Of a stretch of 46,161 bases of DNA, positions 1 through 9,147 are shown in pieces (position 1 is the stretch's first letter; every line of letters starts with the position of its first letter). Position numbers and translations under genes: made by a program. Origin of the DNA: an uncultured Lachnospiraceae bacterium (GTDB lineage: Bacteria > Bacillota > Clostridia > Lachnospirales > Lachnospiraceae); NCBI GenBank assembly GCA_946411695.1, contig CAMKEX010000007.1:1-46161 (forward strand), read 5' to 3'. The notes beneath the pieces were generated by a model. It ran no database searches and had not been told where the DNA came from. It saw only the letters and a list, made by a program, of their open reading frames with translations.

Positions 1-17
1 TGTATGCATTTCTTCTT

Positions 18-23
18 TATAAT
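18..23 (+). promoter_or_regulatory. possible -10 box upstream of ftsH1
   Basis: A perfect TATAAT hexamer lies in an AT-rich patch 180 bases before the first gene. A matching -35 would fall at or before the window edge and cannot be judged. The remaining leader up to about 165 shows no gene I can support. Confidence 0.35.
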
Positions 24-167
24 AGATAAATGGCTTTCCAGCCCTATTTTCAGATCTGTTCCCGCACAGCGCGTAAGACAGAAGACAGAGCGGTGATCAG
101 GCTGTCGTACTGAAACGGACAAACCGGGAATAATAATCACGATACCTGGGCACGGACGTGTTCGGGT

Positions 168-191
168 ATGATTGGAAGAAAGAAAAAATAA
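168..191 (+). other. mini-ORF duplicating the ftsH1 start
   Basis: ATGATTGGAAGAAA occurs twice, at 168 and at 203. The second copy is the likely start of ftsH1 (MIGRNKN). The first opens a seven-codon frame, MIGRKKK, that stops at TAA 189-191, and this stop overlaps the TAAGG that serves as SD for 203. It may be a leader peptide coupled to ftsH1 or just a small duplication; the sequence cannot separate these. Confidence 0.25.
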
Positions 192-202
192 GGTTTATTC
201 GA

Positions 203-2686
203 ATGATTGGAAGAAATAAGAATCTGCAGAATTCCGGGCGGATCCGGTTTTTCGACCCTTTCGGGGGCGGGAACGGAAGCGGCCAGGGAAATAATTCCGG
301 GAACCGCAGAAACGGCGGAAACGGAAATGGAGGAAACAACGGAAACGGAAATAACGGCGACGGCAATGGCGGCGGAAACGGCCAGCCCCGCCAGAATCTC
401 TTTCTGGTACTGCTGATCACTGTCGTCCTGTTTGCTGCTTTCAGCTATTTCATGCGGGACAACAGTGAGTCGCGCAAGATTTCCTATAATGACTTTATCA
501 AATATATCCAGCAGGAGAAGGTCACAGAGGTCGATATGAAGTCGGACCGTCTGGAGATCCATCTCAAGGATTCGGATGCTGTGCTCTACACAGGTATGGC
601 CGAGTCCGAGGATGCGCTCACCAAGAGGCTGATGGATGCCAAGATCACCTTCAACCCCTACGTGCCTGACAGCTCCGGTATGGTCGTGTCCTTCCTTCTC
701 TCCTACGTGCTTCCCATCCTTCTGATGTGGGGGCTTCTCAGTGTGCTCTTCCGCCGCATGGGCGGAGGCCGGGGCGGCATCATGGGCGTCGGCAAGAGCA
801 CGGCCAAGGAGTATGTGCAGAAGGAGACAGGCGTCACCTTCAAGGACGTGGCAGGTGAAGACGAGGCCAAGGAATCTCTGGTGGAAGTCGTCGATTTCTT
901 GCACAATCCCGGACGCTATGTCAAGATCGGCGCCAAGCTTCCCAAGGGAGCCCTGCTCGTGGGTCCTCCCGGAACCGGAAAGACCCTGCTGGCCAAGGCT
1001 GTGGCCGGCGAGGCCCATGTGCCGTTTTTCTCTCTGACGGGCTCGGATTTCATCGAGCTCTATGTCGGCGTGGGCGCGTCCCGCGTGCGCGACCTGTTCA
1101 AAGAAGCCAACAAAAATGCACCCTGCATTATTTTCATCGATGAGATCGACGCCATCGGCCGCAGCCGCGATTCCCGCTACGGCGGAGGCAACGAGGAGCG
1201 CGAGCAGACCCTCAATCAGCTGCTCTCCGAGATGGACGGTTTCGAGGCCTCCAAGGGTATCCTGATCATCGGCGCGACCAACCGCCCCGAGATTCTGGAC
1301 AAGGCCCTGCTGCGCCCCGGCCGCTTTGACCGCCGCATCATCGTCGACCGCCCTGATCTCAAGGGCCGCGTCGCCATCCTCAAGGTCCACGCAAAAGATG
1401 TCAAGATGGACGAGACAGTCGATCTGGAAGAGATCGCTCTGGCCACCAGCGGCGCCGTGGGGTCCGACCTGGCCAATATGATCAACGAGGCGGCCATCAA
1501 CGCCGTCAAGGATCACCGCCAGTATGTCTGCCAGAAGGACCTCTTTGAGGCCGTCGAGCAGGTCCTGGTCGGCAAGGAGAAAAAAGACCGCATCATGAGC
1601 AAGGAAGAGCGCCGGATCGTGTCCTATCACGAAGTCGGTCACGCTCTGATCAGCGCTGTGCAGAAAAATTCCGAGCCCGTGCAGAAGATCACCATTGTGC
1701 CCCGTACCATGGGTGCCCTGGGCTATGTCATGCAGGTTCCCGAGGAGGAAAAATACCTCAACAGCAAGGCTGAGCTCGAGGCCATCATCATCGGCCTTCT
1801 GGGCGGCCGCGCCGCGGAGGAACTCAAGTTTGAAAGCGTCACTACCGGTGCCTCCAACGATATCGAGCGCGCAACTGCCCTGGCCCGCAATATGGTCACC
1901 CAGTACGGCATGAGCGAGCGCTTCGGTCTGATGGGACTTGCCACTGTCGAGAGCCAGTACCTGGAGGGCCGCGCTGTTCTCAACTGCAGCGATGTCACCG
2001 CGGCGGCTGTAGACGAAGAGGTCCGCAAGATCCTGGAGACCAGCTACCGGGAGGCAAAGCGCATCCTTTCTGAAAATATGGATGCCATGGATGTCATCGC
2101 CGACTTCCTGATCAAACAGGAGACTATCACCGGCAAGGAATTCATGAAGATGTTTAACGATGTCCGCGCCAGAAGAGACGGCGGACAGGGAGAGGCTGCG
2201 GAACAGCAGACAGACTCTGAAGCGGCTTCTGCTTCTGAAGAAGAAACCGGTGCAGTGTCTGAGGCGCAGCAGATCGTTCCGGAAGAGGCGGTTTCCGACA
2301 CAGAGGAGATCCCCGTGGCAGAGATCGTTTCCGCTATAGAGGAAAGGGCTGCGGTGGAGGATGTTCCCGCAGCAGAGACCGTTTCCCCGGCAGAGGAGAT
2401 TCCCGCGGCAGAGACCGTATCCGCAGCAGAGCAAGCGCCTGCGGCAGAGGATATCCCTGCGGTAGAGCAGGCGTCTGCGGCAGAGTATAACCCTGCAGCA
2501 GAAAATGTTTTCGCCGCAGAGAATAGTTCCGTGACAGAGAATGATCCGGCAGCAGAAGCTGTTCCTGCCGCGGAAGACCTTCCTGCAGCAGACGAAGTGT
2601 GCCCGGAAAATGAGAGCGCTCCTGTGAGCAGCTCGCCCAAGGGCCGTTTTTCCCAAGTGTCCCTGGACGATCTTTTTGGAGATTAA
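203..2686 (+). CDS. ftsH: ATP-dependent zinc metalloprotease FtsH, copy 1, with acidic C-terminal tail
   Basis: Membrane-anchored AAA+ protease that unfolds and degrades membrane and short-lived cytosolic proteins as a hexamer. Order of parts: a Gly/Asn-rich N-terminal stretch (about residues 20-65), a membrane segment (about 72-90), an extracytoplasmic domain, a second membrane segment (about 170-190), an AAA module with Walker A GPPGTGKT (about 254-261), Walker B IIFIDEID and the RPGRFDRR homology region, then a peptidase with HEVGH (about 476-480; the usual form is HEAGH). From about residue 665 to the end (827) comes an Ala/Glu/Pro tail of degenerate PAAE-like repeats that ordinary FtsH lacks. 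ATG at 203 is preferred (TAAGG nine bases upstream); GTG at 158 would add 15 residues. The stop overlaps the uvrC start. A second FtsH lies at 36401. Confidence 0.95.
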   Translation: MIGRNKNLQNSGRIRFFDPFGGGNGSGQGNNSGNRRNGGNGNGGNNGNGNNGDGNGGGNGQPRQNLFLVLLITVVLFAAFSYFMRDNSESRKISYNDFIKYIQQEKVTEVDMKSDRLEIHLKDSDAVLYTGMAESEDALTKRLMDAKITFNPYVPDSSGMVVSFLLSYVLPILLMWGLLSVLFRRMGGGRGGIMGVGKSTAKEYVQKETGVTFKDVAGEDEAKESLVEVVDFLHNPGRYVKIGAKLPKGALLVGPPGTGKTLLAKAVAGEAHVPFFSLTGSDFIELYVGVGASRVRDLFKEANKNAPCIIFIDEIDAIGRSRDSRYGGGNEEREQTLNQLLSEMDGFEASKGILIIGATNRPEILDKALLRPGRFDRRIIVDRPDLKGRVAILKVHAKDVKMDETVDLEEIALATSGAVGSDLANMINEAAINAVKDHRQYVCQKDLFEAVEQVLVGKEKKDRIMSKEERRIVSYHEVGHALISAVQKNSEPVQKITIVPRTMGALGYVMQVPEEEKYLNSKAELEAIIIGLLGGRAAEELKFESVTTGASNDIERATALARNMVTQYGMSERFGLMGLATVESQYLEGRAVLNCSDVTAAAVDEEVRKILETSYREAKRILSENMDAMDVIADFLIKQETITGKEFMKMFNDVRARRDGGQGEAAEQQTDSEAASASEEETGAVSEAQQIVPEEAVSDTEEIPVAEIVSAIEERAAVEDVPAAETVSPAEEIPAAETVSAAEQAPAAEDIPAVEQASAAEYNPAAENVFAAENSSVTENDPAAEAVPAAEDLPAADEVCPENESAPVSSSPKGRFSQVSLDDLFGD

Positions 2687-4635
2687 TGAAAGATTTTTCC
2701 GAAGAACTGAAAAAACTGCCGGCTCAGCCCGGCGTCTATATCATGCACGATGAGCAGGATGCGATTATTTATGTGGGCAAGGCGGTCAACCTCCACAATC
2801 GTGTCCGCTCTTATTTTCGCAAAATAGTGGGCCGCGGTCCCCAGATCGACCGCATGGTGAAACAGATCAACCGCTTTGAGTATATTGTGACCGATTCGGA
2901 ACTCGAAGCGCTGATCCTGGAGAACAACCTGATCAAGGAGCACCGCCCCAAGTACAACACGCTGCTCAAGGATGACAAGACCTATCCCTACATCAAGGTC
3001 ACCGTGGGAGAGGACTATCCCCGCATCCTGTTCTCCCGCCGCATGAAAAAAGACAAGGCCAGATATTTCGGCCCCTTTTCCAGCGCTCAGGCTGTGCGTA
3101 GCACAATTGAACTGATCAACCGTATGTACGGTCTGCGGGACTGCAATCGAGTCCTGCCCAGGGACATCGGAAAGGACCGGCCCTGCCTGAACTTTCATAT
3201 GAACCGCTGCTGCGGACCCTGTACAGGCAGCATTTCCGGGGAGGACTACCGCAGGCGGATCGACATGGCGGTCGAATTTCTGTCCGGCAACTACAAGCCG
3301 GTACTCCGCGACCTGACGGAAAAAATGGAGAAGGCCTCGGAGGAGATGCGCTTCGAGGAGGCGATCCGCTGGCGCGACCTGCTCCAGAGCGTGCAGCAGG
3401 TGGCCCAGAAGCAGAAGATGTCCGATGGTGTCGGCGAAAACAGGGATGTTCTCGGTGTTGCCGTCGAACACGAAAATGCGGACGCGGACGGAGTCATACA
3501 GGTCTTTTTTGTCCGGGACGGCAAGCTCATGGGCCGGGAGCATCACTATATGGTGCATGTCGGCGGTCAGCCGGAGGGCTCGATCCTCTCGGAATTCATC
3601 AAGCAGTTTTATGCCGCGACACCTTTTGTCCCCAAGGAGATCTATCTTCCCGTGGAACCGGATGACCATCAGCTCCTGGAGGACTGGCTCAGTGCCCGCC
3701 GCGGCAGCAAAGTGACCATTTTTGTCCCCAAAAAGGGCAGGAAGGAAAAGATGGTCGAGCTTGCGGTCCAGAACGCTTCCATCGTTCTGCAGAGAGACCG
3801 GGAGCGCTTTCGCCGCGAAGAGGGACGCACCATCGGCGCCTCGAAGGAGATCGCGGATCTGCTGGGACTTGCGTCTGTGCGGCGCATGGAAGCCTACGAT
3901 ATCTCTGACATCAGCGGCTTTGCCAATGTCGGATCGATGGTGGTCTACGAAAACGGAAAGCCCAAGCGCAGTGATTACCGCAAGTTCCGCATCAAGTCAG
4001 TGGCGGGACCCAACGATTACGCCTGCATGCGCGAAGTCCTGACCCGGCGCTTCCGCCACGGGATCGAGGAGCAGCAGGAGATCAGGGAAAAAAACCTGGA
4101 TGCCGAACTGGGCAGCTTTACACGCTTTCCCGACCTCATCATGATGGACGGAGGCAGGGGACAGGTCAACATCGCGACTTCGGTCCTGGAGGAACTGGGG
4201 CTGGACATTCCCGTCTGCGGCATGGTCAAGGACGACAATCACCGCACCCGGGGCCTGTATTACAAAAATGCGGAACTCCCCATCGACACCTCCGGGGAGG
4301 GATTCAAGCTCATTACCAGGATCCAGGATGAAGCCCACCGCTTTGCCATCGAATACCATCGTTCCCTTCGCGGCAAGGCTCAGGTCACCTCGCGTCTGGA
4401 TGCCATTCCCGGTGTGGGACCTGCCCGCAAAAAGGCCCTGATGCGCACTTTCCGCTCTATTGAGGACATCATCGCCGCCACTCCGGAAGAACTGGCCGCG
4501 ATTCCCGAAATACCCGCCCGTCAGGCGCAGGAAATCTGGGATTTCCTTCATCCCGGCCAGAAGACAGGCGGCTTTTCAGATGAAGAGCAGAACTCTGTAC
4601 AGGAAGGACAGGAAAGTCAGGCGGAAGAGGAATAG
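2686..4635 (+). CDS. uvrC: UvrABC system protein C
   Basis: Nuclease subunit of nucleotide excision repair; it makes the 3' and 5' incisions around a lesion handed over by UvrA-UvrB. The 649 residues show a GIY-YIG domain at the N-terminus (PGVYIMHDEQDAIIYVGKA), a Cys cluster near residue 170 (NRCCGPC), a UVR motif around 205-235 (MRFEEAIRWRDLL), the RNase H-like endonuclease domain (DISDISGFANVGSMV, later LIMMDGGRGQVN) and helix-hairpin-helix repeats near the end (IPGVGPARKKAL). Length is normal. The ATG overlaps the ftsH1 TAA by one base (TAATG), so translation is probably coupled. uvrB and uvrA lie separately 13 kb downstream. Confidence 0.97.
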   Translation: MKDFSEELKKLPAQPGVYIMHDEQDAIIYVGKAVNLHNRVRSYFRKIVGRGPQIDRMVKQINRFEYIVTDSELEALILENNLIKEHRPKYNTLLKDDKTYPYIKVTVGEDYPRILFSRRMKKDKARYFGPFSSAQAVRSTIELINRMYGLRDCNRVLPRDIGKDRPCLNFHMNRCCGPCTGSISGEDYRRRIDMAVEFLSGNYKPVLRDLTEKMEKASEEMRFEEAIRWRDLLQSVQQVAQKQKMSDGVGENRDVLGVAVEHENADADGVIQVFFVRDGKLMGREHHYMVHVGGQPEGSILSEFIKQFYAATPFVPKEIYLPVEPDDHQLLEDWLSARRGSKVTIFVPKKGRKEKMVELAVQNASIVLQRDRERFRREEGRTIGASKEIADLLGLASVRRMEAYDISDISGFANVGSMVVYENGKPKRSDYRKFRIKSVAGPNDYACMREVLTRRFRHGIEEQQEIREKNLDAELGSFTRFPDLIMMDGGRGQVNIATSVLEELGLDIPVCGMVKDDNHRTRGLYYKNAELPIDTSGEGFKLITRIQDEAHRFAIEYHRSLRGKAQVTSRLDAIPGVGPARKKALMRTFRSIEDIIAATPEELAAIPEIPARQAQEIWDFLHPGQKTGGFSDEEQNSVQEGQESQAEEE

Positions 4636-4665
4636 AGCTCCGAACATGAGAAAGAGGCTTACAGG

Positions 4666-6099
4666 ATGAGAATGACCATAGATGCCGAACCCCGTGAACT
4701 GGTGCTCCGGGAATTTGAAGCACATGCAGCTTCCGGCCGCGCCCAGATCGAGGAGATGCGGCAGGGGACGGCGACTTACAAGGGAGTGCCGATCAAATTC
4801 GGATATCTTCCCAAATATTTTTCCCGGGAGGGATTCGGGAAGCTGAAAGAGGACCTGGAGCAGGCCTGGAGAATCCTGGTCCGTGTGATACAAGAGTACC
4901 TGGACAAGGCCGATTACCGTGCCCTGTTCGGCTTTCCGCGGGAACTGGAGGAGACGATCCTTCATCGGCCCGCCTACAGCACTCTGCTGCCGGTGTGCCG
5001 GCTGGATATTTTCCTCAATGAGGAGACAGGAGATTTCAAATTCTGTGAATTCAACGCGGACGGCAGCAGCGCGATGAACGAAAACGCTGAGCTCTACCGC
5101 ACCTACCGCAATACTCTCCTTTACCGGGAGATGGATGAGCGGTATGAGCAGCATATGTTCGAACTGTTTGACTCCTGGGTGGAAACTTTTCTGCGCATTT
5201 ATGCAGAGGGGCGGGATCCGGAGGGACAGGGGACGGACGAGGCCGCCCTTCCCGCCGTTGCTATTGTGGATTTCCTGGAAAAAGGCTCCTCTGCGGCCGA
5301 GTTCACTGCCTTCCGCAAGGCCTTTGAGCGCGCCGGATGCCAAGCCTTTGTGGCGGAAATACGGGATATGCGCTATGAAAACGGCAGGCTGCTGACGGGG
5401 GACGGCCATCCGGTCGACGCGGTCTACCGCCGCGCTGTGACCAGCGATATCCTGGCGCACACAGAGGAGGTCAGGCCCTTCCTGCAGGCTGTCCGGGACC
5501 GGAGTGTCTGCCTGATCGGCGATTTCTGTACACAGGTCGTGCATGACAAGGTGCTGTTCCGCATCCTCCACGATCCCCGCACTGCCTCTTTCCTATCGGA
5601 GGAGGACAAGGCTTTTATCGCTGCCCATGTGCCCTTTACGGCGATCCTGACCAAAGAGATCGCGGAGCGGGAGGATGTCCGCAATGACAGGGCAAAATGG
5701 ATCATCAAACCCCGCGACTCCTACGGAGCCCACGGTATTTATCCGGGGCGGCTCTTAAGTGAGGAGGAGTGGAAGGCCCGTCTTGACGCGCACGCGGATA
5801 CAGACTATATCCTGCAGGAATTCGTGACGCCCTACAGGACGGAAAATATTTATTTCGGTCCCCGGAAGCCGCAGAAAGCCCCGGGACAAGCCGGAGAAAA
5901 AGCGGAAAAAGTTTCCGGTCCGGCAGAGGCGGAGCAGGTGCCGCAGTGGCAGTCTTTCAGCAATATGACAGGTGTCTATCTCTACGGCGGACGTGTGGCG
6001 GGAATCTATTCCCGCGCTTCCGTGACACCCATTATTTCCGTAGAGGGAGATGAGCACGAGATGACAAGTATCGTGCTCACCGGACGGCAAAAACACTGA
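4666..6099 (+). CDS. ATP-grasp protein, glutathionylspermidine-synthase-like
   Basis: I read this as an ATP-grasp ligase-fold protein of uncertain substrate. Visible features are a conserved acidic block CEFNADGSSAMNE near residue 127, a nucleotide-binding Lys and glycine-rich loop KWIIKPRDSYGAHGIYPG near 344, ILQEFV near 382, and a C-terminal block (MTGVYLYGGRVAGIYSR) typical of circularly permuted ATP-grasp proteins related to glutathionylspermidine synthase. A Lys/Glu/Pro-rich low-complexity insert (about 405-425) interrupts the C-terminal half. ATG 4666 has AAAGAGG eight bases upstream; ATG 4672 is an alternative. It sits between uvrC and hprK, 30 bases after uvrC. The fold is fairly sure; the reaction is unknown. 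Confidence 0.7.
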   Translation: MRMTIDAEPRELVLREFEAHAASGRAQIEEMRQGTATYKGVPIKFGYLPKYFSREGFGKLKEDLEQAWRILVRVIQEYLDKADYRALFGFPRELEETILHRPAYSTLLPVCRLDIFLNEETGDFKFCEFNADGSSAMNENAELYRTYRNTLLYREMDERYEQHMFELFDSWVETFLRIYAEGRDPEGQGTDEAALPAVAIVDFLEKGSSAAEFTAFRKAFERAGCQAFVAEIRDMRYENGRLLTGDGHPVDAVYRRAVTSDILAHTEEVRPFLQAVRDRSVCLIGDFCTQVVHDKVLFRILHDPRTASFLSEEDKAFIAAHVPFTAILTKEIAEREDVRNDRAKWIIKPRDSYGAHGIYPGRLLSEEEWKARLDAHADTDYILQEFVTPYRTENIYFGPRKPQKAPGQAGEKAEKVSGPAEAEQVPQWQSFSNMTGVYLYGGRVAGIYSRASVTPIISVEGDEHEMTSIVLTGRQKH

Positions 6100-6118
6100 A
6101 AAAAGCAGCTGATGCATG

Positions 6119-6172
6119 TTTTTCACTCTCAGAGCTTTGTGCCGCGGGGCGGCGCAAATATCCTGCGATCAG
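6119..6172 (-). repeat. fragment of the 145-bp hairpin repeat, inverted
   Basis: TTTTTCACTC at 6119 followed by TGTGCCGCGGGGCGGCGCA at 6138-6156 matches the reverse complement of part of the tandem repeat at 10892-11198 (hairpins D and C), with weaker similarity continuing to about 6172. It ends next to the hprK ribosome binding site. Confidence 0.6.
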
Positions 6173-6183
6173 GGAATGGAGGT

Positions 6184-7146
6184 ATGAGCACAGGTATGTC
6201 TTACGTGAATATTGATGAAATCGTCGAAAAAATGAATCTGGAAAACCTCGCGCCCGAAATCTCCACAGACGGCATCAAGGTGCGCCAGACGGAAGTCAAC
6301 CGTCCTGCTCTGGAACTGACAGGGTATTTTGACCATTTCGCGGCGGGAAGGATCCAGCTGATCGGTCTGGTCGAACACTCCTATATCGAGCAGATGGATG
6401 AGGAATCCGAGAGAGCGGCTTTTGAAAAGCTCTTCTCCCTGGATGTCCCCATGGTGATCTTCACCCGCGGGATGTATCCCGATGACATTATCCTGGAAAT
6501 CGGGCGAAAGCACGGCATGCCCATGTATCTCACCACACAGGCGACCAGCCCCTTTATGGCGGAGATCCTGCGCTGGCTCAATGTGCGCCTGGCACCCTGC
6601 ATCTCCATCCACGGTGTTCTGGTGGATGTCTACGGAATCGGCGTCCTGCTGACCGGAGACAGCGGCATCGGCAAATCCGAGGCGGCTCTGGAGCTGATCA
6701 AGCGCGGCCATCGTCTCGTTTCGGACGATGTGGTCGAGATCCGCAAGGTCAGCGAGGTGACGCTCATCGGAATCGCGCCTCCCATTACCAAGCATTTTAT
6801 CGAACTGCGCGGCATCGGCATCATCGATGTCAAGACCCTGTTCGGTGTCTCCAGCGTCCGCGACAGCCAGAGTATCGATATGGAGATCCACCTGGAAGAG
6901 TGGGACAGGAACCGGGAGTACGACCGGCTCGGTATGGAGGACAATTATTCGGAATACCTTGGCAACAAGGTGGTCTGTTACCGTGTTCCGGTCCGTCCGG
7001 GCAGAAACGTTGCGATCATCTGTGAGGCCGCGGCGGCCAATCACCGCCAGAAACTCATGGGCTATAATGCTGCCCATGAACTGTACAAGAGAGTGCAGGA
7101 AAATCTCATGCGGAAGAGCAGAGAGAAAGGCAATGAAGACGACTGA
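6184..7146 (+). CDS. hprK: HPr kinase/phosphorylase
   Basis: Phosphorylates and dephosphorylates Ser46 of HPr and Crh, setting carbon catabolite repression in Firmicutes. Visible features: the P-loop GDSGIGKS (about residues 158-165), ISIHGVLVDVYG just before it, VSDDVVEIR, and the family signature IELRGIGIIDVKTLFG near 205-220. The start is not certain. The open frame begins at 6112, but the family alignment starts near MSYVNIDEIV (ATG 6196). ATG 6184 has AGGGA eight bases upstream, whereas GGAGG at 6178-6182 is one base from 6184 and 13 from 6196. I list 6184. Its likely substrate, an HPr paralogue with Ser46, is encoded at 10241 after murB, rapZ and whiA. Confidence 0.95.
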   Translation: MSTGMSYVNIDEIVEKMNLENLAPEISTDGIKVRQTEVNRPALELTGYFDHFAAGRIQLIGLVEHSYIEQMDEESERAAFEKLFSLDVPMVIFTRGMYPDDIILEIGRKHGMPMYLTTQATSPFMAEILRWLNVRLAPCISIHGVLVDVYGIGVLLTGDSGIGKSEAALELIKRGHRLVSDDVVEIRKVSEVTLIGIAPPITKHFIELRGIGIIDVKTLFGVSSVRDSQSIDMEIHLEEWDRNREYDRLGMEDNYSEYLGNKVVCYRVPVRPGRNVAIICEAAAANHRQKLMGYNAAHELYKRVQENLMRKSREKGNEDD

Positions 7147-7242
7147 TCTGCCGCTGAAGTGAGGGCGGATCTGCAAATATACCGTATAGATGCCGCGTCT
7201 GCAGGTGTGTAAAAACAGCATTGGCGGCAGGATGGAGGAAAC

Positions 7243-8220
7243 GTGATTCACACAGCACTACAGAAGGAGATGGGGAGGATTCTTCCTTCAGAGCAGATCA
7301 GATATAATGAACCGATGGACAGGCACTGTTCATTCCGCACCGGAGGCCCCGCGGACGCGCTGGCCCTCGTCAGGACGGAAGAGGAAATGGCATCCCTCCT
7401 GAAGCTGCTCAGGGACAGCGGTCAACCGTACTTTCTTCTGGGAAGGGGAACCAATCTCCTGATCGGAGACGGAGGCTACCGCGGTGTGATCGTGACGGCC
7501 GCGCAGGCACCCTCTGCAGAAAAAACGCAGATGGATCCTGTGTGCGGCGAAGATCTGCCGGGGGACTTTCCGCTGGACGGGATCTGTGTGGACGGAAACC
7601 GCATCACGGCGGGAGCGGGAGCCACGCTGAAAGCGGTGGCGATGGCTGCGCTGGAACACGGGCTGACCGGCCTTGAATTTGCTGCGGGCATACCCGGCAC
7701 GGTGGGAGGAGGCCTTGTGATGAACGCGGGGGCCTACGGCGGAGAGATCAGGCTGACTGTGCGCACAGTGCGTCTGCTCATGCCGGACGGAAGTGTGCAG
7801 GAGTATACTGCGGATCAGATGGAGTTCGGCTACAGGACCAGCCTCCTTCGCCGTATCGAGGCGGCGGCCCTCCGCGCGCAGTTTGAGCTGACTCCGGGAG
7901 ATCCGGACAAGATCCGCGCCAGAGTCCTGGAACTCGCCGAACAGCGCCGCTCCAAACAGCCGCTGGAATTTCCCAGTGCGGGCAGCACATTTAAACGCCC
8001 CGAGGGGTATTTTGCCGGCAAGCTGATCATGGATGCGGGCCTGGCCGGCTACAGTGTGGGCGGAGCACAGGTATCCGAGAAACACTGCGGTTTTGTCATC
8101 AATCGCGGCGGGGCGACATCTGCCCAGATCCGGACCCTGATCGGCGACGTCCAGAAAAAGGTTTTTGAGGACTCCGGCGTCAGGCTGGAACGGGAAGTGA
8201 TCTTCCTGGGAGACTTCTGA
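7243..8220 (+). CDS. murB: UDP-N-acetylenolpyruvoylglucosamine reductase
   Basis: FAD enzyme that reduces UDP-GlcNAc-enolpyruvate to UDP-MurNAc in cytoplasmic peptidoglycan precursor synthesis. The 325 residues show the FAD-binding segment LGRGTNLLIGDGGYRGVIV (near 66-84), GIPGTVGGGLVMNAGAYGGE (near 149-168), the substrate loop with FGYRTS, and SAGSTFKRP containing the serine that acts as proton donor in this family. The GTG start is supported by GGAGG four bases upstream. It lies 96 bases after hprK, and rapZ follows after 22 bases. rapZ belongs to a block linked to amino-sugar control, so murB fits this neighbourhood. Confidence 0.96.
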   Translation: MIHTALQKEMGRILPSEQIRYNEPMDRHCSFRTGGPADALALVRTEEEMASLLKLLRDSGQPYFLLGRGTNLLIGDGGYRGVIVTAAQAPSAEKTQMDPVCGEDLPGDFPLDGICVDGNRITAGAGATLKAVAMAALEHGLTGLEFAAGIPGTVGGGLVMNAGAYGGEIRLTVRTVRLLMPDGSVQEYTADQMEFGYRTSLLRRIEAAALRAQFELTPGDPDKIRARVLELAEQRRSKQPLEFPSAGSTFKRPEGYFAGKLIMDAGLAGYSVGGAQVSEKHCGFVINRGGATSAQIRTLIGDVQKKVFEDSGVRLEREVIFLGDF

Positions 8221-8242
8221 AAAAGCGGATGGAGGCGGAAGT

Positions 8243-9124
8243 ATGCGTTTTGTCGTAGTGACCGGAATGAGCGGCGGCGGAAAAGCGACGGCCATCAAGA
8301 TTCTCGAGGATGGCGGATATTACTGTGTCGATAACCTGCCGGTCCGCCTGATCGACAAATTCATGGAGCTGGTCTTTATGCCCGGCAGCAACGTGGACAA
8401 GGTGGTCCTGGGACTCGATGTGCGGGCGGACCGCCCCTTTGTCTATGTGGAGGAGGTGCTGGCGGCGCTTCGTCAGAGAGGGTACGATTACGAGATCCTG
8501 TTCATGGACGCGAGCGACGACACCCTGATCAAGCGCTACAAGGAGACCCGCCGCGCCCACCCCTGCGAACCGCAGGGACGCGTGGAGGACGGCATCCGCA
8601 AGGAGCGCGAGATCCTCAGACAGATCAAATCCAAGGCGGACTATGTCTTTGACACATCCAGCCTGCTTGTGCGGGAACTGCGGGAAGAACTGATCCGCGT
8701 CTTTGTCGACAATGAGAAGTACAATTCACTGATCGTCTCTGTCATGTCCTTCGGTTTCAAAAACGGCATTCCCCACGATGCGGACCTGGTCTTTGATGTC
8801 CGCTTCCTGCCGAATCCCTATTATATTGACGAACTCAAGGAACTGACAGGCAACGACAGACCCGTTTCGGACTACGTGCTCTCCTTTCCCCAGACGACAC
8901 AGTTCCGCAAAATGCTGGGGGAAATGATTCGTTTCCTGATCCCTTATTATGTCGAAGAGGGAAAGAACCAGCTGGTGATCGCCATCGGATGTACGGGCGG
9001 TCAGCACCGCAGCGTGACAATGGCAAACTGCCTCTACGATGATCTGAGGGGAGGCGGGGACTATGCCCTCAAGATCTATCATCGGGACTCGAAGAAAAAA
9101 ACACGGGACAGTGAGGAAAAATAA
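8243..9124 (+). CDS. rapZ: RapZ/YvcJ family nucleotide-binding protein with altered P-loop
   Basis: RapZ-family proteins bind nucleotides; in Escherichia coli RapZ controls glmS through small RNAs, and Bacillus YvcJ is its relative. The family is clear from VTGMSGGGK near the N-terminus, GGYYCVDNLP, LFMDASDDTLIKRYKETRRAHP, the FVDNEKYNSLIVSVMSFGFKNG-type region, and the C-terminal IGCTGGQHRSV. The Walker A motif reads GMSGGGKAT, so the residue after the Lys is Ala instead of the usual Ser/Thr; the codons GGC GGC GGA AAA GCG ACG are unambiguous. Length (293) is normal. The yvcK gene that usually sits between this gene and whiA is absent. Confidence 0.94.
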   Translation: MRFVVVTGMSGGGKATAIKILEDGGYYCVDNLPVRLIDKFMELVFMPGSNVDKVVLGLDVRADRPFVYVEEVLAALRQRGYDYEILFMDASDDTLIKRYKETRRAHPCEPQGRVEDGIRKEREILRQIKSKADYVFDTSSLLVRELREELIRVFVDNEKYNSLIVSVMSFGFKNGIPHDADLVFDVRFLPNPYYIDELKELTGNDRPVSDYVLSFPQTTQFRKMLGEMIRFLIPYYVEEGKNQLVIAIGCTGGQHRSVTMANCLYDDLRGGGDYALKIYHRDSKKKTRDSEEK

Positions 9125-9147
9125 ACAGGGAGGTCACAGCCGATTTT

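Noticed and set aside
137-2656. Long reverse-strand open frame (839 codons) opposite ftsH1
   Set aside because: It mirrors the codon usage of a certain gene; the protein is low in complexity with no recognisable family. Similar antisense frames occur opposite uvrB, uvrA, recD2 and the amylosucrase gene.
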